Of a DNA stretch of 58,377 nt, positions 21,439-31,192 are shown piece by piece; positions within the stretch are counted from its first letter, which is position 1, and the number at the start of each line of letters is the position of its first letter. Made by a program: the position numbers and the translations under genes. The stretch is from a virus, in the IMG/VR virus record IMGVR_UViG_3300043172_000336, positions 1 to 58,377 of that record, one strand, 5' to 3'. Below the pieces are notes generated by a model. The model did not search any database. It was not told the origin of the DNA and saw nothing but the letters and a program-made list of their open reading frames with translations.

Positions 21439-21755
21439 TGCCTGACTTTCTCTTTGCAAACAATGCGTCTTCAACGCTAGCGATCGAGCTTAATACAATA
21501 GCGTTGACGATTACTCTTGCCGCTGCAACAGGGGACCGATTCCCTGACCCTGTTCAGTATGCCGAAGAGTTTGTCATTACTTTGAAGAACACCACCACAG
21601 GTGAAATTGAGATCGTCAACTGTGTTGAACGTAGTGGTGACGTGCTGAATATTGTACGGGCACGAGAGGGCACAGTTGCGCTCTCCTTCCCCGTGGGTGC
21701 TGCTGTTGTCCACCAGATGACGGCGGCGATGTTCGCGTATCTCAGAGATCTCTAA
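21438..21755 (+). CDS. Stand-alone copy of the fibre N-terminal module
   Basis: The 105 residues consist only of the module seen at the N-termini of the genes before and after. The matching blocks are F-A-N-N-A-S-S-T-L-A, E-E-F-V-I-T-L-K, G-E-I-E-I-V-N-C-V-E-R-S-G-D-V-L-N-I-V-R-A-R-E-G-T and a closing V-V-H-Q-M-T-A-A-M. TGATG links it to the previous gene and TAATG to the next. It may cap or anchor fibres, or be the remnant of a fibre that lost its tip. Confidence 0.65.
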   Translation: MPDFLFANNASSTLAIELNTIALTITLAAATGDRFPDPVQYAEEFVITLKNTTTGEIEIVNCVERSGDVLNIVRAREGTVALSFPVGAAVVHQMTAAMFAYLRDL

Positions 21756-24070
21756 TGGCTGAACTACGAGAATTTCAGTTTACTAATTTTGCACGATCTA
21801 CTCTTTCAAGTGATCTGGCTGCGGGCGCAACTACGCTAAATATTCAGCCAAACCAGTCACACCTGTTCCCTAACGCAGAGGCCACCTACGACGAGATCTT
21901 TGCGTGCATCTTACTCACGCCAGATGAAACTGAGATCGAGATCGTCTATTGCACTGCCCGTGCCAGCGGCCTCCTGATAGTCGAACGAGGGAAAGAATTC
22001 ACCGCCGATCGTGACTGGCCTGCGGGCACAACGATAGTCCATAACTACACCGCCCAACTTGGAACCGATATCGTTGAAGGCGGTTCGCGTGTTAATGGGA
22101 TGATGTTTGTCGGGTGGGACGGGAATGGGATGATCACCAAGGATGGTGTAAATTTCGAGCGGCTTGCATTCTTCGGCTTCGATCATGATTTTGATGCCGT
22201 TGCGTATTCAAAACCCCTCGATAGAATGGTCGCCTGTGGTTCCCTCAAATCGATAGTCTATAGCGATGACGGCGGGTACACATGGTTTGAGCAGCCAGAC
22301 GTTTTTACAGAAGGTGGGCATATCTCCGGGTTCCAGCATACAGATATCATTTGGTCTGATCAATTCCAGTTATTTATTTGCTGTTCGAATAATTCTAATG
22401 CCTCACAGTCGCTGGCCGTTCAATGGAGTGAGGATGGTCTTACCTGGACCGAGTTCGATACCTCTGGCATTTGCACTCAAAGTTCCGGTAAAGGATTTGC
22501 TTCGCTTGTCGATGTACCTGCTCCTTTTTCCAAGCCAGGTATATACGCGATGCACTGGAAGAGTTTTGCTTACTCCGCCGATGGTAAAACGTGGGTAGAT
22601 ATTCCTGATCAGGTGGACCTGGGGTGGGGACTCACTTTTTATGGAGGCGCAAGTTTTGCTAATGGCACAATACTCTTCGGGGGATCATCCCAATCTAGTT
22701 CGATTGCCGGTCCGATCGTCTACAGCAATGATGGGATTACCTTTACAGAGGTTGATGGATCACTGGGCGACAACTCGGACACCGTCCCCGCCGCATACAT
22801 GACTGAGTTGGGGAGATTTGTCGCCACCACCAACACTAGTGTGGTCCCGGCGACTTGGGCATCCTATAGCGATGACAATGGCTTATCCTGGATCGGAGTA
22901 GATAATGTCGAAGTCGGACAAGGCCGCTGGTCGAGGCCGATTTACAGCAACAAGTTCGGCGTAGTATTTATTCTGAGTCAGCAGATCAATACTCCAGACA
23001 CTATGCTCATGAAATCCAGTGACGCTATTAGTTGGGTCTTCCAGCCTATCCCTGCTGAGTTTGGCACTAATATTTGGTGGAAGGGCGCAGCTGAGGCTAC
23101 AGTCCCTGTTGTACGATTCAAGCAAGAAGTTATAATGGTGGAAGATACCGGTGGTAGTACGAACGTTGCTTTTTCCGCCGACGCGGCCACCTTTGACCAG
23201 CTCCCCGCTGCACAAAACGCAGCTATCCGTGATGTAGAATTCTGCCCGACGTTGGGGACCCAGGGACGGTTTGTTCTGGTGGGGACCGTCGGCATCATAA
23301 ATACCTCTGATGACGCTGGTCAAACCTGGACCGTGCGAACCAGCCCTGATGTCCTCGCGGTATACAGAACAGTTATCTGGTCTGCTTCTCTTGAGTTATT
23401 TATTGCTGGTGCGGATAATACTGGCACTCAGAATATTGCAACTAGTCCTGACGGCATTGACTGGACTCTTCGTACAACTCCCCAATTTAGGGTCTATGAT
23501 ATTGCAGACGATGGAAATGGGAACCTTGTTGCGGTGGGCGAGGGTGCTTTACTAGACGCTATGTATTCTCCCGACGGCATCAACTGGACATTAGCTACGG
23601 GTGATGCTGGGGACAGTGGCAGCGGCTCGATAATTGTCCAATTCGACGTTGCTCGAAACCGGTTTGTTCTTATAGATAGCGATGAAGAAGTGTGGGTTTC
23701 TACTGATCTCGGAGCGAACTGGACCGATCTCGTTTCTGATTTAGAAACCGTCGGCGGTAATATGAACAAGACAAATGGCGCTCATTTTATAATACTTTCT
23801 AGTGGTCGCTTTATTGCGACAACCAGTACCTCGATTCTAAGCAGTGATGATGGTGGTCAAACCTGGACTATACGATCGACGGAAGGATCTCAGAGGGGAC
23901 TCGTCCAATTAGGTAATGGGCATGTCGTATCTTGTGCCCAGATCACCAACAGGCAAATACTTCACAGCTTCGACAATGGCACTACCTGGCTTATCGGCTC
24001 TGATCCACTTGGAGCCGCCGCTGGCGTCTGGCATAGAATGGCTGTCGGTAACGTCACGGAGATACCGTAA
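21755..24070 (+). CDS. Asp-box (BNR repeat) beta-propeller tail fibre
   Basis: Of 771 residues, about 1-105 are the shared N-terminal module (F-T-N-F-A-R-S-T-L, E-I-E-I-V-Y-C-T-A-R). The remainder contains at least ten Asp-box motifs of the form S-x-D-x-G-x-x-W. Examples are Y-S-D-D-G-G-Y-T-W, W-S-E-D-G-L-T-W, Y-S-A-D-G-K-T-W, T-S-P-D-G-I-D-W, Y-S-P-D-G-I-N-W and S-S-D-D-G-G-Q-T-W. Such repeats fold as beta-propellers found in sialidases and carbohydrate-binding proteins. No arginine triad of a sialidase was identified, so sugar binding rather than cleavage is favoured. It is a likely receptor-binding protein. Confidence 0.8.
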   Translation: MAELREFQFTNFARSTLSSDLAAGATTLNIQPNQSHLFPNAEATYDEIFACILLTPDETEIEIVYCTARASGLLIVERGKEFTADRDWPAGTTIVHNYTAQLGTDIVEGGSRVNGMMFVGWDGNGMITKDGVNFERLAFFGFDHDFDAVAYSKPLDRMVACGSLKSIVYSDDGGYTWFEQPDVFTEGGHISGFQHTDIIWSDQFQLFICCSNNSNASQSLAVQWSEDGLTWTEFDTSGICTQSSGKGFASLVDVPAPFSKPGIYAMHWKSFAYSADGKTWVDIPDQVDLGWGLTFYGGASFANGTILFGGSSQSSSIAGPIVYSNDGITFTEVDGSLGDNSDTVPAAYMTELGRFVATTNTSVVPATWASYSDDNGLSWIGVDNVEVGQGRWSRPIYSNKFGVVFILSQQINTPDTMLMKSSDAISWVFQPIPAEFGTNIWWKGAAEATVPVVRFKQEVIMVEDTGGSTNVAFSADAATFDQLPAAQNAAIRDVEFCPTLGTQGRFVLVGTVGIINTSDDAGQTWTVRTSPDVLAVYRTVIWSASLELFIAGADNTGTQNIATSPDGIDWTLRTTPQFRVYDIADDGNGNLVAVGEGALLDAMYSPDGINWTLATGDAGDSGSGSIIVQFDVARNRFVLIDSDEEVWVSTDLGANWTDLVSDLETVGGNMNKTNGAHFIILSSGRFIATTSTSILSSDDGGQTWTIRSTEGSQRGLVQLGNGHVVSCAQITNRQILHSFDNGTTWLIGSDPLGAAAGVWHRMAVGNVTEIP

Positions 24071-25944
24071 TGGCTGGCGTACGACTTGAAAAATTCTCAG
24101 GACTTATACCGCGAGCATCGGATCGTCTGCTGCCAGCTATGGCGGCTACTACTGCCCGCAACACTAAGCTCCTGCAAGGTGAGCTTCGAGGGTACCGTGC
24201 GCCTCGTGAGATTGCTGACCTGACTTCTGAATACTTCACCGTCCGTAGCGCCTACCGCGTGGTAGATCCGGGCGGGGAGTACGCCGACGAGTGGCTGGCA
24301 TTCGACACACAAGACGTGTCTGTTATTCGGTCGCCGATTGTCAACGATCAATTCGACAGGTACTACTGGGCTGGCGATAATGGCCGACCGATGTACAACA
24401 CGCGGGAGCGGATCTTCGACGGCGAGCCTGCTTATTTCCTTGGGGTGCCTATCCCTACGGTTGCTCCAACAGTAACTCCTCCGGGCGTTATTTATCTTGA
24501 TCAAACCCGAGCCTATGTCTATACGTTCGTCAGTGAATACGGCGAGGAAGGCCAGCCTTCTCCTCCGACTCTTGCTCAAGGAGACGAGGGGACGTGGGAG
24601 CTTACTGGTCTGCAGACATCAGTACCTGATGCAGCCAACCGCACCATTACAAAGAAAAAGATTTATCGCACTGTGCCGGGCAACAGCTCGTCGCTATTCT
24701 TCTTCGTCGCAGAAATTGATGTTGGCGATAGTGCGTATAGCGATAGCGCCTCTGACTTTGATGTGGCGCTGAATAACATACTGGAGTCGCAGACATGGGC
24801 CGAACCGATAACCGGTATGGAAGGCTTTGCGTTAATGCCTAACGGCTACCTGGTCGGCTGGGATGGAAGACGGCTAGTATTCTCTGAGGCGTACCGCCCC
24901 CACGCTTGGCCTGCCCAGTACGAACTCTCAACTGAGTTTGAGATTGTCGGCCTGGTCGTCTGGGGTGCGACGATAGTTATTGGCACGTCTTCGCAACCGT
25001 ACATGGGCCAGGGCGTATCCCCACGAGCGTTCACCATGCAGAAGATGGACGCCGTCGAACCGTGCCTGTCACGACAGGGGATGGTCGCTACTGTGTGGGG
25101 TGCATACTACCCATCGATCAATGGCCTGACCTTGGTGAATTCCTCTGGCGTGAAAAACATTACGCAAGACATCCTGACCAAAGAGGAGTGGGCTAGATAC
25201 AACCCATCAGATATCTTCGCTGCCCAGCTCGGCCTGGAGTACATCGCATTCAACAGCCCGAGCTTCGGATTTGTTTTCAACCCGACTGAACCCACCATCA
25301 AGTTTATTGAGCTGGATCGGTTCTCGGGTGTCAATGGAGTCGAGACCGATCCGTACACAGGTAACGTCCTTCTTCTCATGCAGGACCGTGTATGGGACTG
25401 GGACCCGAATGATGTCGAGCGTCTCTTCTGGCGATGGAAGTCTAAGAAGTACCACCTCAAGAAGCCACTGAACTTCGGCGCAGCTCGGATTAGTTTTGAC
25501 ACCGCCTCTGACGATGTCGGGCAAGACATCCTGAGTTATTACGGGTCTTATAACGAACTGCTGTTCGCTGTGGTTCCTACCAGTCAGATCCTTTCCATTG
25601 ACGATAGCCAGGCGGGGCTAAATACATTGGCGGGGCATGTCCTCTGTGGGTTCCCTGCCCAGGCAGCAGGGCTTGTGTCCACCTGGACAGAACCTGAGAT
25701 CATTGCACCCCTGGGTGGTGATCTGTTATACCCAATACAGTTTATGATCTTTCAGAACTCAACTGTTCGCCTGATCGTCCGCGCTCAAGATAAGATTATT
25801 TTGGATACAATTGTCGTCACTGAAGATATCATACGTCTCCCGACAGGTTTCAAATCTGACCTCTGGCAATTTGAACTGATCGGTAATACCACCGTCTACT
25901 CGATACAGATAGCAGAGACAGCGAAAGGTCTCGCGGAAGTGTAA
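24070..25944 (+). CDS. Tail nozzle / tubular-type protein
   Basis: The 624 residues start with G-V-R-L-E-K-F-S-G-L-I-P-R-A-S-D-R-L-L-P, then R-N-T-K-L-L-Q-G-E-L-R-G-Y-R-A-P. This opening is remembered from nozzle-type tail proteins of podoviruses. A fibronectin-like part (A-Y-V-Y-T-F-V-S-E-Y-G-E-E-G-Q-P-S-P-P) and a propeller-like beta-rich body follow (N-G-Y-L-V-G-W-D-G-R-R-L-V-F-S-E). It would form the distal tube through which DNA leaves. Length and position fit, and the start is coupled by TAATG. Confidence 0.7.
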   Translation: MAGVRLEKFSGLIPRASDRLLPAMAATTARNTKLLQGELRGYRAPREIADLTSEYFTVRSAYRVVDPGGEYADEWLAFDTQDVSVIRSPIVNDQFDRYYWAGDNGRPMYNTRERIFDGEPAYFLGVPIPTVAPTVTPPGVIYLDQTRAYVYTFVSEYGEEGQPSPPTLAQGDEGTWELTGLQTSVPDAANRTITKKKIYRTVPGNSSSLFFFVAEIDVGDSAYSDSASDFDVALNNILESQTWAEPITGMEGFALMPNGYLVGWDGRRLVFSEAYRPHAWPAQYELSTEFEIVGLVVWGATIVIGTSSQPYMGQGVSPRAFTMQKMDAVEPCLSRQGMVATVWGAYYPSINGLTLVNSSGVKNITQDILTKEEWARYNPSDIFAAQLGLEYIAFNSPSFGFVFNPTEPTIKFIELDRFSGVNGVETDPYTGNVLLLMQDRVWDWDPNDVERLFWRWKSKKYHLKKPLNFGAARISFDTASDDVGQDILSYYGSYNELLFAVVPTSQILSIDDSQAGLNTLAGHVLCGFPAQAAGLVSTWTEPEIIAPLGGDLLYPIQFMIFQNSTVRLIVRAQDKIILDTIVVTEDIIRLPTGFKSDLWQFELIGNTTVYSIQIAETAKGLAEV

Positions 25945-26420
25945 TGGCTGTTACTATTAAATTCGAAGCTAATCGCGCTTACCCTAGTCAACCAGAACCG
26001 GGGGCCGATCTTCCGTCTCATACCAACTCTCTGAAGTTGATACGAGAAGCGATTGAAATCCATGAGCGCCGAACAGGTAACTACCTTGACAGCTTCGTAC
26101 GGGTACAGGAGCTGATCGACTTAGGATTCATTACTGTCGAGGGGAACCAACTTAACAACACTGTTGGCGGTGCAGATGGTTCCGGTACCCATAATGATTT
26201 GTCTGGTCGGAATGATCCAGACGCACATTCGATGGGTTCGATCACCGGCCTGAACTCGTCACAGGGTAGCCAGAATACACAGATCGGCAACAACGCTGCA
26301 GCCATCACCATCAACGCCAACGACATCATCATTAACGCTGCCGCTATCGCCGCCAACGCCGCTGACCTCGCCATCCATAGTGAGTTGAGCGAGTCCCTCA
26401 GATACTTCCTGGGAGAATAG
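25944..26420 (+). CDS. Tail-associated protein with coiled C-terminal region
   Basis: The 158 residues open with F-E-A-N-R-A-Y-P-S-Q-P-E-P-G-A-D-L-P-S-H and a helix K-L-I-R-E-A-I-E-I-H-E-R-R. The C-terminal half is a heptad-like Asn/Ala/Ile repeat (A-I-T-I-N-A-N-D-I-I-I-N-A-A-A-I-A-A-N-A-A-D-L), typical of trimeric coiled coils in fibres. It probably links a fibre to the nozzle or forms a short spike. It is coupled by TAATG to the gene before it. No family is assigned. Confidence 0.6.
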   Translation: MAVTIKFEANRAYPSQPEPGADLPSHTNSLKLIREAIEIHERRTGNYLDSFVRVQELIDLGFITVEGNQLNNTVGGADGSGTHNDLSGRNDPDAHSMGSITGLNSSQGSQNTQIGNNAAAITINANDIIINAAAIAANAADLAIHSELSESLRYFLGE

Positions 26421-26422
26421 TG

Positions 26423-26749
26423 ATGGCTGCTGTTTATGGTGTTCTCGGACAATCAGCCCCATCAGCTGCTGTGCTGACTGATATGTATACAACCCCGGCG
26501 TTGAAGCACACCACGGGGCGCATCATCGTGGTCAACCGGGGTATCCTGCAGACACAGCTTCGGATAGCCCTGTCCCCCAATGGTGATGCGATTGCAGACG
26601 AACATTATGTTGCCTATAATGTCACGATTGATGGGGGCGCGACAGGCTCCACGATTGGCATTATACTCGGTGATGGCGATGTCGTCCGAGTGTGGGGCGG
26701 TACCTCAGATTTAAGTTTCACCCTTACGGGTCTTGAGCAAGATGACTAG
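26423..26749 (+). CDS. Small virion structural protein (fibre-associated type)
   Basis: The 108 residues begin A-A-V-Y-G-V-L-G-Q-S-A-P-S-A-A-V-L-T-D-M-Y-T-T-P. Beta-rich segments R-I-I-V-V-N-R-G and L-R-I-A-L-S-P-N-G-D-A-I-A-D-E-H-Y-V-A-Y follow. This compact pattern is recalled from small structural proteins near fibre genes in many aquatic phages. GGGAG is nine bases before the ATG. It is probably a decoration or fibre-interface protein; the exact role is unknown. Confidence 0.6.
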   Translation: MAAVYGVLGQSAPSAAVLTDMYTTPALKHTTGRIIVVNRGILQTQLRIALSPNGDAIADEHYVAYNVTIDGGATGSTIGIILGDGDVVRVWGGTSDLSFTLTGLEQDD

Positions 26750-26761
26750 GAGTAATTCGAC

Positions 26762-28951
26762 ATGTCAATGGTAGACGCAGACTGGAGCATTGACCGAGCA
26801 ACAAAGGTCATCGCATATATTGGTGATGACCACACAGACAGTGGCGGCTCCCCGTCCTACGCGACAGTCATCCAATTTCACAGATGGGTTCAAGACTTCG
26901 CTGACAATGCGAACTACGATGCAGGCGGCGGTGACACCGACAACATCGAGTTGGACATCATCGACATCAACCCGTCCACACGATCGACCGACAACATCGT
27001 TCAGTTGATCAACGGGTTCACCATCTCGGCGGTTGAGATCGAGCATCTATACGATGGCACGATCATCCAGGGTTCCGGCGTCACCGAAGAACGCTGGGAT
27101 GGCATCGTCAACTTCGGCAATGCCACTGCCCATCTCCAGGTACTTCAGGATGGAGACATCATCGCTGATGACTTCTGGAACTACGGCCACGAAGCCGGGA
27201 GTATGGATGGTGGCGATAGCGACACTGTAATGACCGACTCTACATTAGGTGCCACGCTTGATGAATTCATCGGGTACACAATTCTTAACGTCACTGATGG
27301 ATCACGCGGGATCATCACAGACAATGACTCTACCTCGGTTACGGTCTCTGAGCTGTACGGTGGGGCAGACAATTCATGGGACTCGTCTGACGTTCATCAC
27401 ATTTGCGTCCCCCTGAACTCTGACGCCGGGCAAGGTATCTCTCACCGTTTCATGATCAAGACCCGTGACCTTGGCGTAGACATCGATCGAAGACGATTGA
27501 TCGGCACGTCGCGTCGTTACGGCAACACGTACAGCGAGTTCAAGATCAACGGTACGTCACAGGGCAACAACGTATTTGCGCTGTCCGACTCCGGTGACTT
27601 GAACAACACAACTTCATGGGCAGCGATCGATGCCCTGGCCGACATCACCAATCAGGAAGGCTTACGTCTGATCGATATCTCCGGTGACACGGTACCCGAA
27701 GAGTACTACTCAGAGTGGACTCGTGGTGCGAACGACATCAACACCTTCTATGAGTACCTGAAGATGGCGTCGGCTGACGCCACCGCTGAAACACTCCAAG
27801 GTGAATCAGGTGAGCTGCATCGCGGGCCGACTCATTCAATGCCTTACGGCGCTGAAATCGGTGCGCCATCAACGGCCACCAACGACAAGCATGTTTATGG
27901 AACCCTCGTTCAGCATGGCACAGTCACCGGAGCGTTTGTTGTCGGAGAGACAATTCGAGAATCTGGCTCCGATAACTGGCGAGGTCGTATCCTCGGTATT
28001 GATGTCGGCAACGACACGCTGATCGTTGATATCGAAGTCGGCTCAGTTACAACCGGCGAAGCTATGATCTCCGAACCGTCTGGTGCCACTGCAACCACTG
28101 ACGTTACACCGTCAGGAAATGAGATCCAGAACTCCGCTGGCGAGTGCAAGGTACTGGCCCTCGATGACCAGGGCGCAACTGGTTTTTTCTACGTACAGGT
28201 GACGAAGGGCGTAGCGACATTGGACAACACGCTGCTGTATGACGCCGCCGACCATACGGATCAATATGACCTGAATGCTAATCCAGATGAGCGGGCCATA
28301 TCGACACCGTTCGCTGGTGTATCAACTGGCTCGGCCCTGATCGGTGCCTACGGTCTTGGGATTGAACAAGGCGATGCGGGGGTAGCTGATACTTACTTCG
28401 ACTTGAATAACGATCCTGTCTCGCCGCCGAACAACGTGACGTTCGTGACCTCTGGGTTTGCCTCTGGTGACTACGTCCTCTGCACCAACGACAACGGTGG
28501 TGACATCGACTTCACGCAGTTGGCATCAGTTGGCTCGTTAACTTCGGGAACACAAACCGCTGTTGAAGTGGCCGCGATCCCATCTGATACTCCCCCCGAT
28601 GCCTTTAGTAAGGGCGGCATCAGGATCGAGCGCGATACCGGGCTGTACAGTTTGCACCGGTACACGGCTATTGATTTCGGTACTGACATATTTACGATTC
28701 CGTCAGCCGACTTCGCCACTGACACACTGCCAGGCAACGGCCCGGCAACTCACCCATTCAACGTGTTCATAACCTACCTCGACCTGGTGACCGGACTAAC
28801 AGAAGAGGAATTCACCTACGTGTTTGACTCACCGAGAACACACTTCCTCCGAGTGAGGAACGGATCGACACCGATCAAGACAGCGGAGGCTACAGGTGAT
28901 ATGACCTCAACCGGAGGAGTTGCATCGGTCAGTACTATCCCTGACGCTTAA
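26762..28951 (+). CDS. Large beta-rich virion protein, putative tail fibre, 729 residues
   Basis: AGGAG precedes the ATG, with a second ATG two codons later. The sequence is acidic and rich in G, D, T and S, with repeated beta-strand patterns (T-A-T-T-D-V-T-P-S-G-N-E, V-T-S-G-F-A-S-G-D-Y-V-L) and few charged helices. Such composition is usual for fibre or baseplate-skirt proteins. No enzymatic motif, signal or membrane span was found. It lies between the small structural protein and another large beta-rich protein, which together would form the outer tail appendages. Confidence 0.6.
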   Translation: MSMVDADWSIDRATKVIAYIGDDHTDSGGSPSYATVIQFHRWVQDFADNANYDAGGGDTDNIELDIIDINPSTRSTDNIVQLINGFTISAVEIEHLYDGTIIQGSGVTEERWDGIVNFGNATAHLQVLQDGDIIADDFWNYGHEAGSMDGGDSDTVMTDSTLGATLDEFIGYTILNVTDGSRGIITDNDSTSVTVSELYGGADNSWDSSDVHHICVPLNSDAGQGISHRFMIKTRDLGVDIDRRRLIGTSRRYGNTYSEFKINGTSQGNNVFALSDSGDLNNTTSWAAIDALADITNQEGLRLIDISGDTVPEEYYSEWTRGANDINTFYEYLKMASADATAETLQGESGELHRGPTHSMPYGAEIGAPSTATNDKHVYGTLVQHGTVTGAFVVGETIRESGSDNWRGRILGIDVGNDTLIVDIEVGSVTTGEAMISEPSGATATTDVTPSGNEIQNSAGECKVLALDDQGATGFFYVQVTKGVATLDNTLLYDAADHTDQYDLNANPDERAISTPFAGVSTGSALIGAYGLGIEQGDAGVADTYFDLNNDPVSPPNNVTFVTSGFASGDYVLCTNDNGGDIDFTQLASVGSLTSGTQTAVEVAAIPSDTPPDAFSKGGIRIERDTGLYSLHRYTAIDFGTDIFTIPSADFATDTLPGNGPATHPFNVFITYLDLVTGLTEEEFTYVFDSPRTHFLRVRNGSTPIKTAEATGDMTSTGGVASVSTIPDA

Positions 28952-28952
28952 T

Positions 28953-30836
28953 ATGACGATACTAGCGGTAACCTTTAACGGGACCAGGCTGGCCGACTCT
29001 GACACCAATACGGGTTGGGGTAACTTCCAGCCATCAACAGGTGGTGCCCCTTCATCTGAAGGGGCGAATGCCTATCAGATTTCGTCGGGCGCTGCTGCGA
29101 ATACTGGTGTCGTAGGCAGACAGTCACAGTCCTCAGTGACTCGTCGCGGGGTAGATCACAACGGGGCGACCGTCGATTTCACCGCTACTGCAAACCGCCT
29201 GATGTATCTGAAAGGGTACGTCACTGACTTCTCTGATCTCAATGCAACCTTCGGGGTTGAGTTTGCTATGGGGACAGCCGATACCGATCTCTATCACAGC
29301 TACAACATGGCTGGCTCGGGTGCAGCATTGCCAGTCTATAGTCAGTACCCTCCGCAGGGTGGCTATCTAATTACCTGCATCGACCCGACGATTGATGCGT
29401 GGGCTGACACCGCTGATGTTGGCGGCACGTTTGATCAGGCTGATGTGACTTGGTATGCATTCGGCGCTCAGATGATCGCCGGTAACTCGAAGTCGGAGAA
29501 CGTCGCCTTTGATGCTATCGACTACGGTACTGGTCTGACTCTGCTGAGTGGTGACGGGGCGAATGACCCTGGCGACTACATCAGTTTCGTTATTGCCGAT
29601 CAAAACGACCCCGACAAGCGGTGGGGCGCTGCCATCGGGAGTGGCAACAGCGCAGTCCTCCGTGGCGTAATGACTATCGGTTCCGCTGGAACTGCCACAG
29701 AGTTTCTTGATGTAGGCTCCATCGTTACGTTCCCAGATGGGTACCACAGTCGCGGGCTGTTCGGTGTGCTTTTCGACATCGGTAACGCCAGTTCCATCAT
29801 GGCAGACGGCGCTACGCTGATTGGTGCTGGCACAAGGAATGGTGTAGACGCCAACGATACACGCCCAGACTACGAAGTGACCGGAACCTCTGGTTCGTTC
29901 ATCTTCACAGGCCAACTACGAAACTTCCGCGACGTTGAATTCACATCAGTCTGCGATATCGACGGTGCTTCGATTGAGTGCATGTTGTTGATACAGGGTA
30001 CAGCGGAGATTCAGAACTCTACGATCCTCACCAACGCTCTTATTAGTATAGCCTGCCTGCAAGACCCGACGTTTGGTACGACGACTGATCTACACGACAC
30101 TGATTTTATTCAGGCGGGTGCGGGCCATGCGCTTGAAATAGATTCACTCGGCACATATACATTCACCAACCTTACGTTCACCGGTTACGGGGCAGACACC
30201 ACCGACGATGCAGCCATTGATGTTACCCATGCAGGACCTGGCACAGTTACTATAAATTATTCAGGCAGCGCACCCACATTTAAGACAGCGGGCGCAACCG
30301 TCGTCCTCGTTGGCAACCCGGTGGCTACCAAGATTACGATCGAAGAAGCCGACGGCACCAAGATCGAGAATGCCAGGGTGTTCATTGAAACAGCGGACGA
30401 CGGTGGTGGCACCGGCTTCCCGTTCGAGGCAGGGATAGCAACGCTCGTTCAGGTGGCTGGTACTGCGACCCTTACATCCGACGATCCTCATGGTCTGCAG
30501 GACGACGACTACATTGTGGTTCGTGAGTCAACGAGTCAGCACTACAACCGGACGGCACAGGTCACAGTCACTGGGGCGTCAGAACTAGAGTACGCTGTTG
30601 ATTCAGGAGCGGCAGCTACTGCCCTCGGAACTCCAGTATTCTCGTACATGCCACTCAGTGGACTGACCGATGTTAATGGTGAGATTACGTCATCGAGATC
30701 GTGGCCCGCAGCACAATCACTTAAAGGGTGGGCGCGTAAGAGTACGGCCAGCCCCTTATTCCAGCAGACCGCCATCAGCATCCTTGATGCTAGCGGCGGA
30801 ACTGATCTTCTTGTAGCATTACAATCGGATGAATAA
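28953..30836 (+). CDS. Large beta-rich virion protein, putative fibre/adhesin, 627 residues
   Basis: The start at 28953 lies one base after the previous stop, M-T-I-L-A-V-T-F-N-G-T-R; a TTG-started frame from 28920 is not favoured. Near the middle, short strand-turn repeats (C-D-I-D-G-A-S-I-E-C, G-T-A-E-I-Q-N-S-T-I, T-F-T-N-L-T-F-T-G-Y) look like a right-handed beta-helix. A C-terminal part with A-R-V-F-I-E-T-A-D-D and L-T-D-V-N-G-E-I-T-S resembles carboxypeptidase-regulatory/Ig-like modules. It is likely a spike or fibre subunit. Confidence 0.6.
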   Translation: MTILAVTFNGTRLADSDTNTGWGNFQPSTGGAPSSEGANAYQISSGAAANTGVVGRQSQSSVTRRGVDHNGATVDFTATANRLMYLKGYVTDFSDLNATFGVEFAMGTADTDLYHSYNMAGSGAALPVYSQYPPQGGYLITCIDPTIDAWADTADVGGTFDQADVTWYAFGAQMIAGNSKSENVAFDAIDYGTGLTLLSGDGANDPGDYISFVIADQNDPDKRWGAAIGSGNSAVLRGVMTIGSAGTATEFLDVGSIVTFPDGYHSRGLFGVLFDIGNASSIMADGATLIGAGTRNGVDANDTRPDYEVTGTSGSFIFTGQLRNFRDVEFTSVCDIDGASIECMLLIQGTAEIQNSTILTNALISIACLQDPTFGTTTDLHDTDFIQAGAGHALEIDSLGTYTFTNLTFTGYGADTTDDAAIDVTHAGPGTVTINYSGSAPTFKTAGATVVLVGNPVATKITIEEADGTKIENARVFIETADDGGGTGFPFEAGIATLVQVAGTATLTSDDPHGLQDDDYIVVRESTSQHYNRTAQVTVTGASELEYAVDSGAAATALGTPVFSYMPLSGLTDVNGEITSSRSWPAAQSLKGWARKSTASPLFQQTAISILDASGGTDLLVALQSDE

Positions 30837-30838
30837 TT

Positions 30839-31192
30839 ATGAGCATAGGCGCAACAACTGGTAAGGAACCCGACCATGTGGACGACCAGGATCTGAAAAC
30901 CCTGGACGAGCTTCGCGGTGCAATGAAGGACCTGGACAAGGCCGCGATGTCTATTGGCGAGAAGGCCACGGTCAAGGGTGTACAGACAGCCCTGGCTGTC
31001 GTGCGCCAGCAGTTGGATATGACGCACGAACAACTCAGGCGGCTGACCGGGATGTACGCAACGCTCCAAGCGGAGTTCACCCAGTTCAGGCAGCAACGAA
31101 TCAGGGAGCTGAATGTTCGAGTCAATGGTGGCTCGACCTCACCGGAAGATCAAAATGGCGCTAACCATCGATCCCGCTTCAAAGGTCATTAG
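30839..31192 (+). CDS. Coiled-coil tail-region protein, 117 residues
   Basis: Residues about 18-90 are strongly helical (K-T-L-D-E-L-R-G-A-M-K-D-L-D-K-A-A-M, V-V-R-Q-Q-L-D-M-T-H-E-Q-L-R-R-L), with leucines at heptad spacing. The tail is basic (N-H-R-S-R-F-K-G-H). There is no membrane span. It overlaps the next gene by 38 bases. Its position between fibres and lysis genes suggests a fibre chaperone or tail component; neither can be shown from sequence. Confidence 0.55.
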   Translation: MSIGATTGKEPDHVDDQDLKTLDELRGAMKDLDKAAMSIGEKATVKGVQTALAVVRQQLDMTHEQLRRLTGMYATLQAEFTQFRQQRIRELNVRVNGGSTSPEDQNGANHRSRFKGH

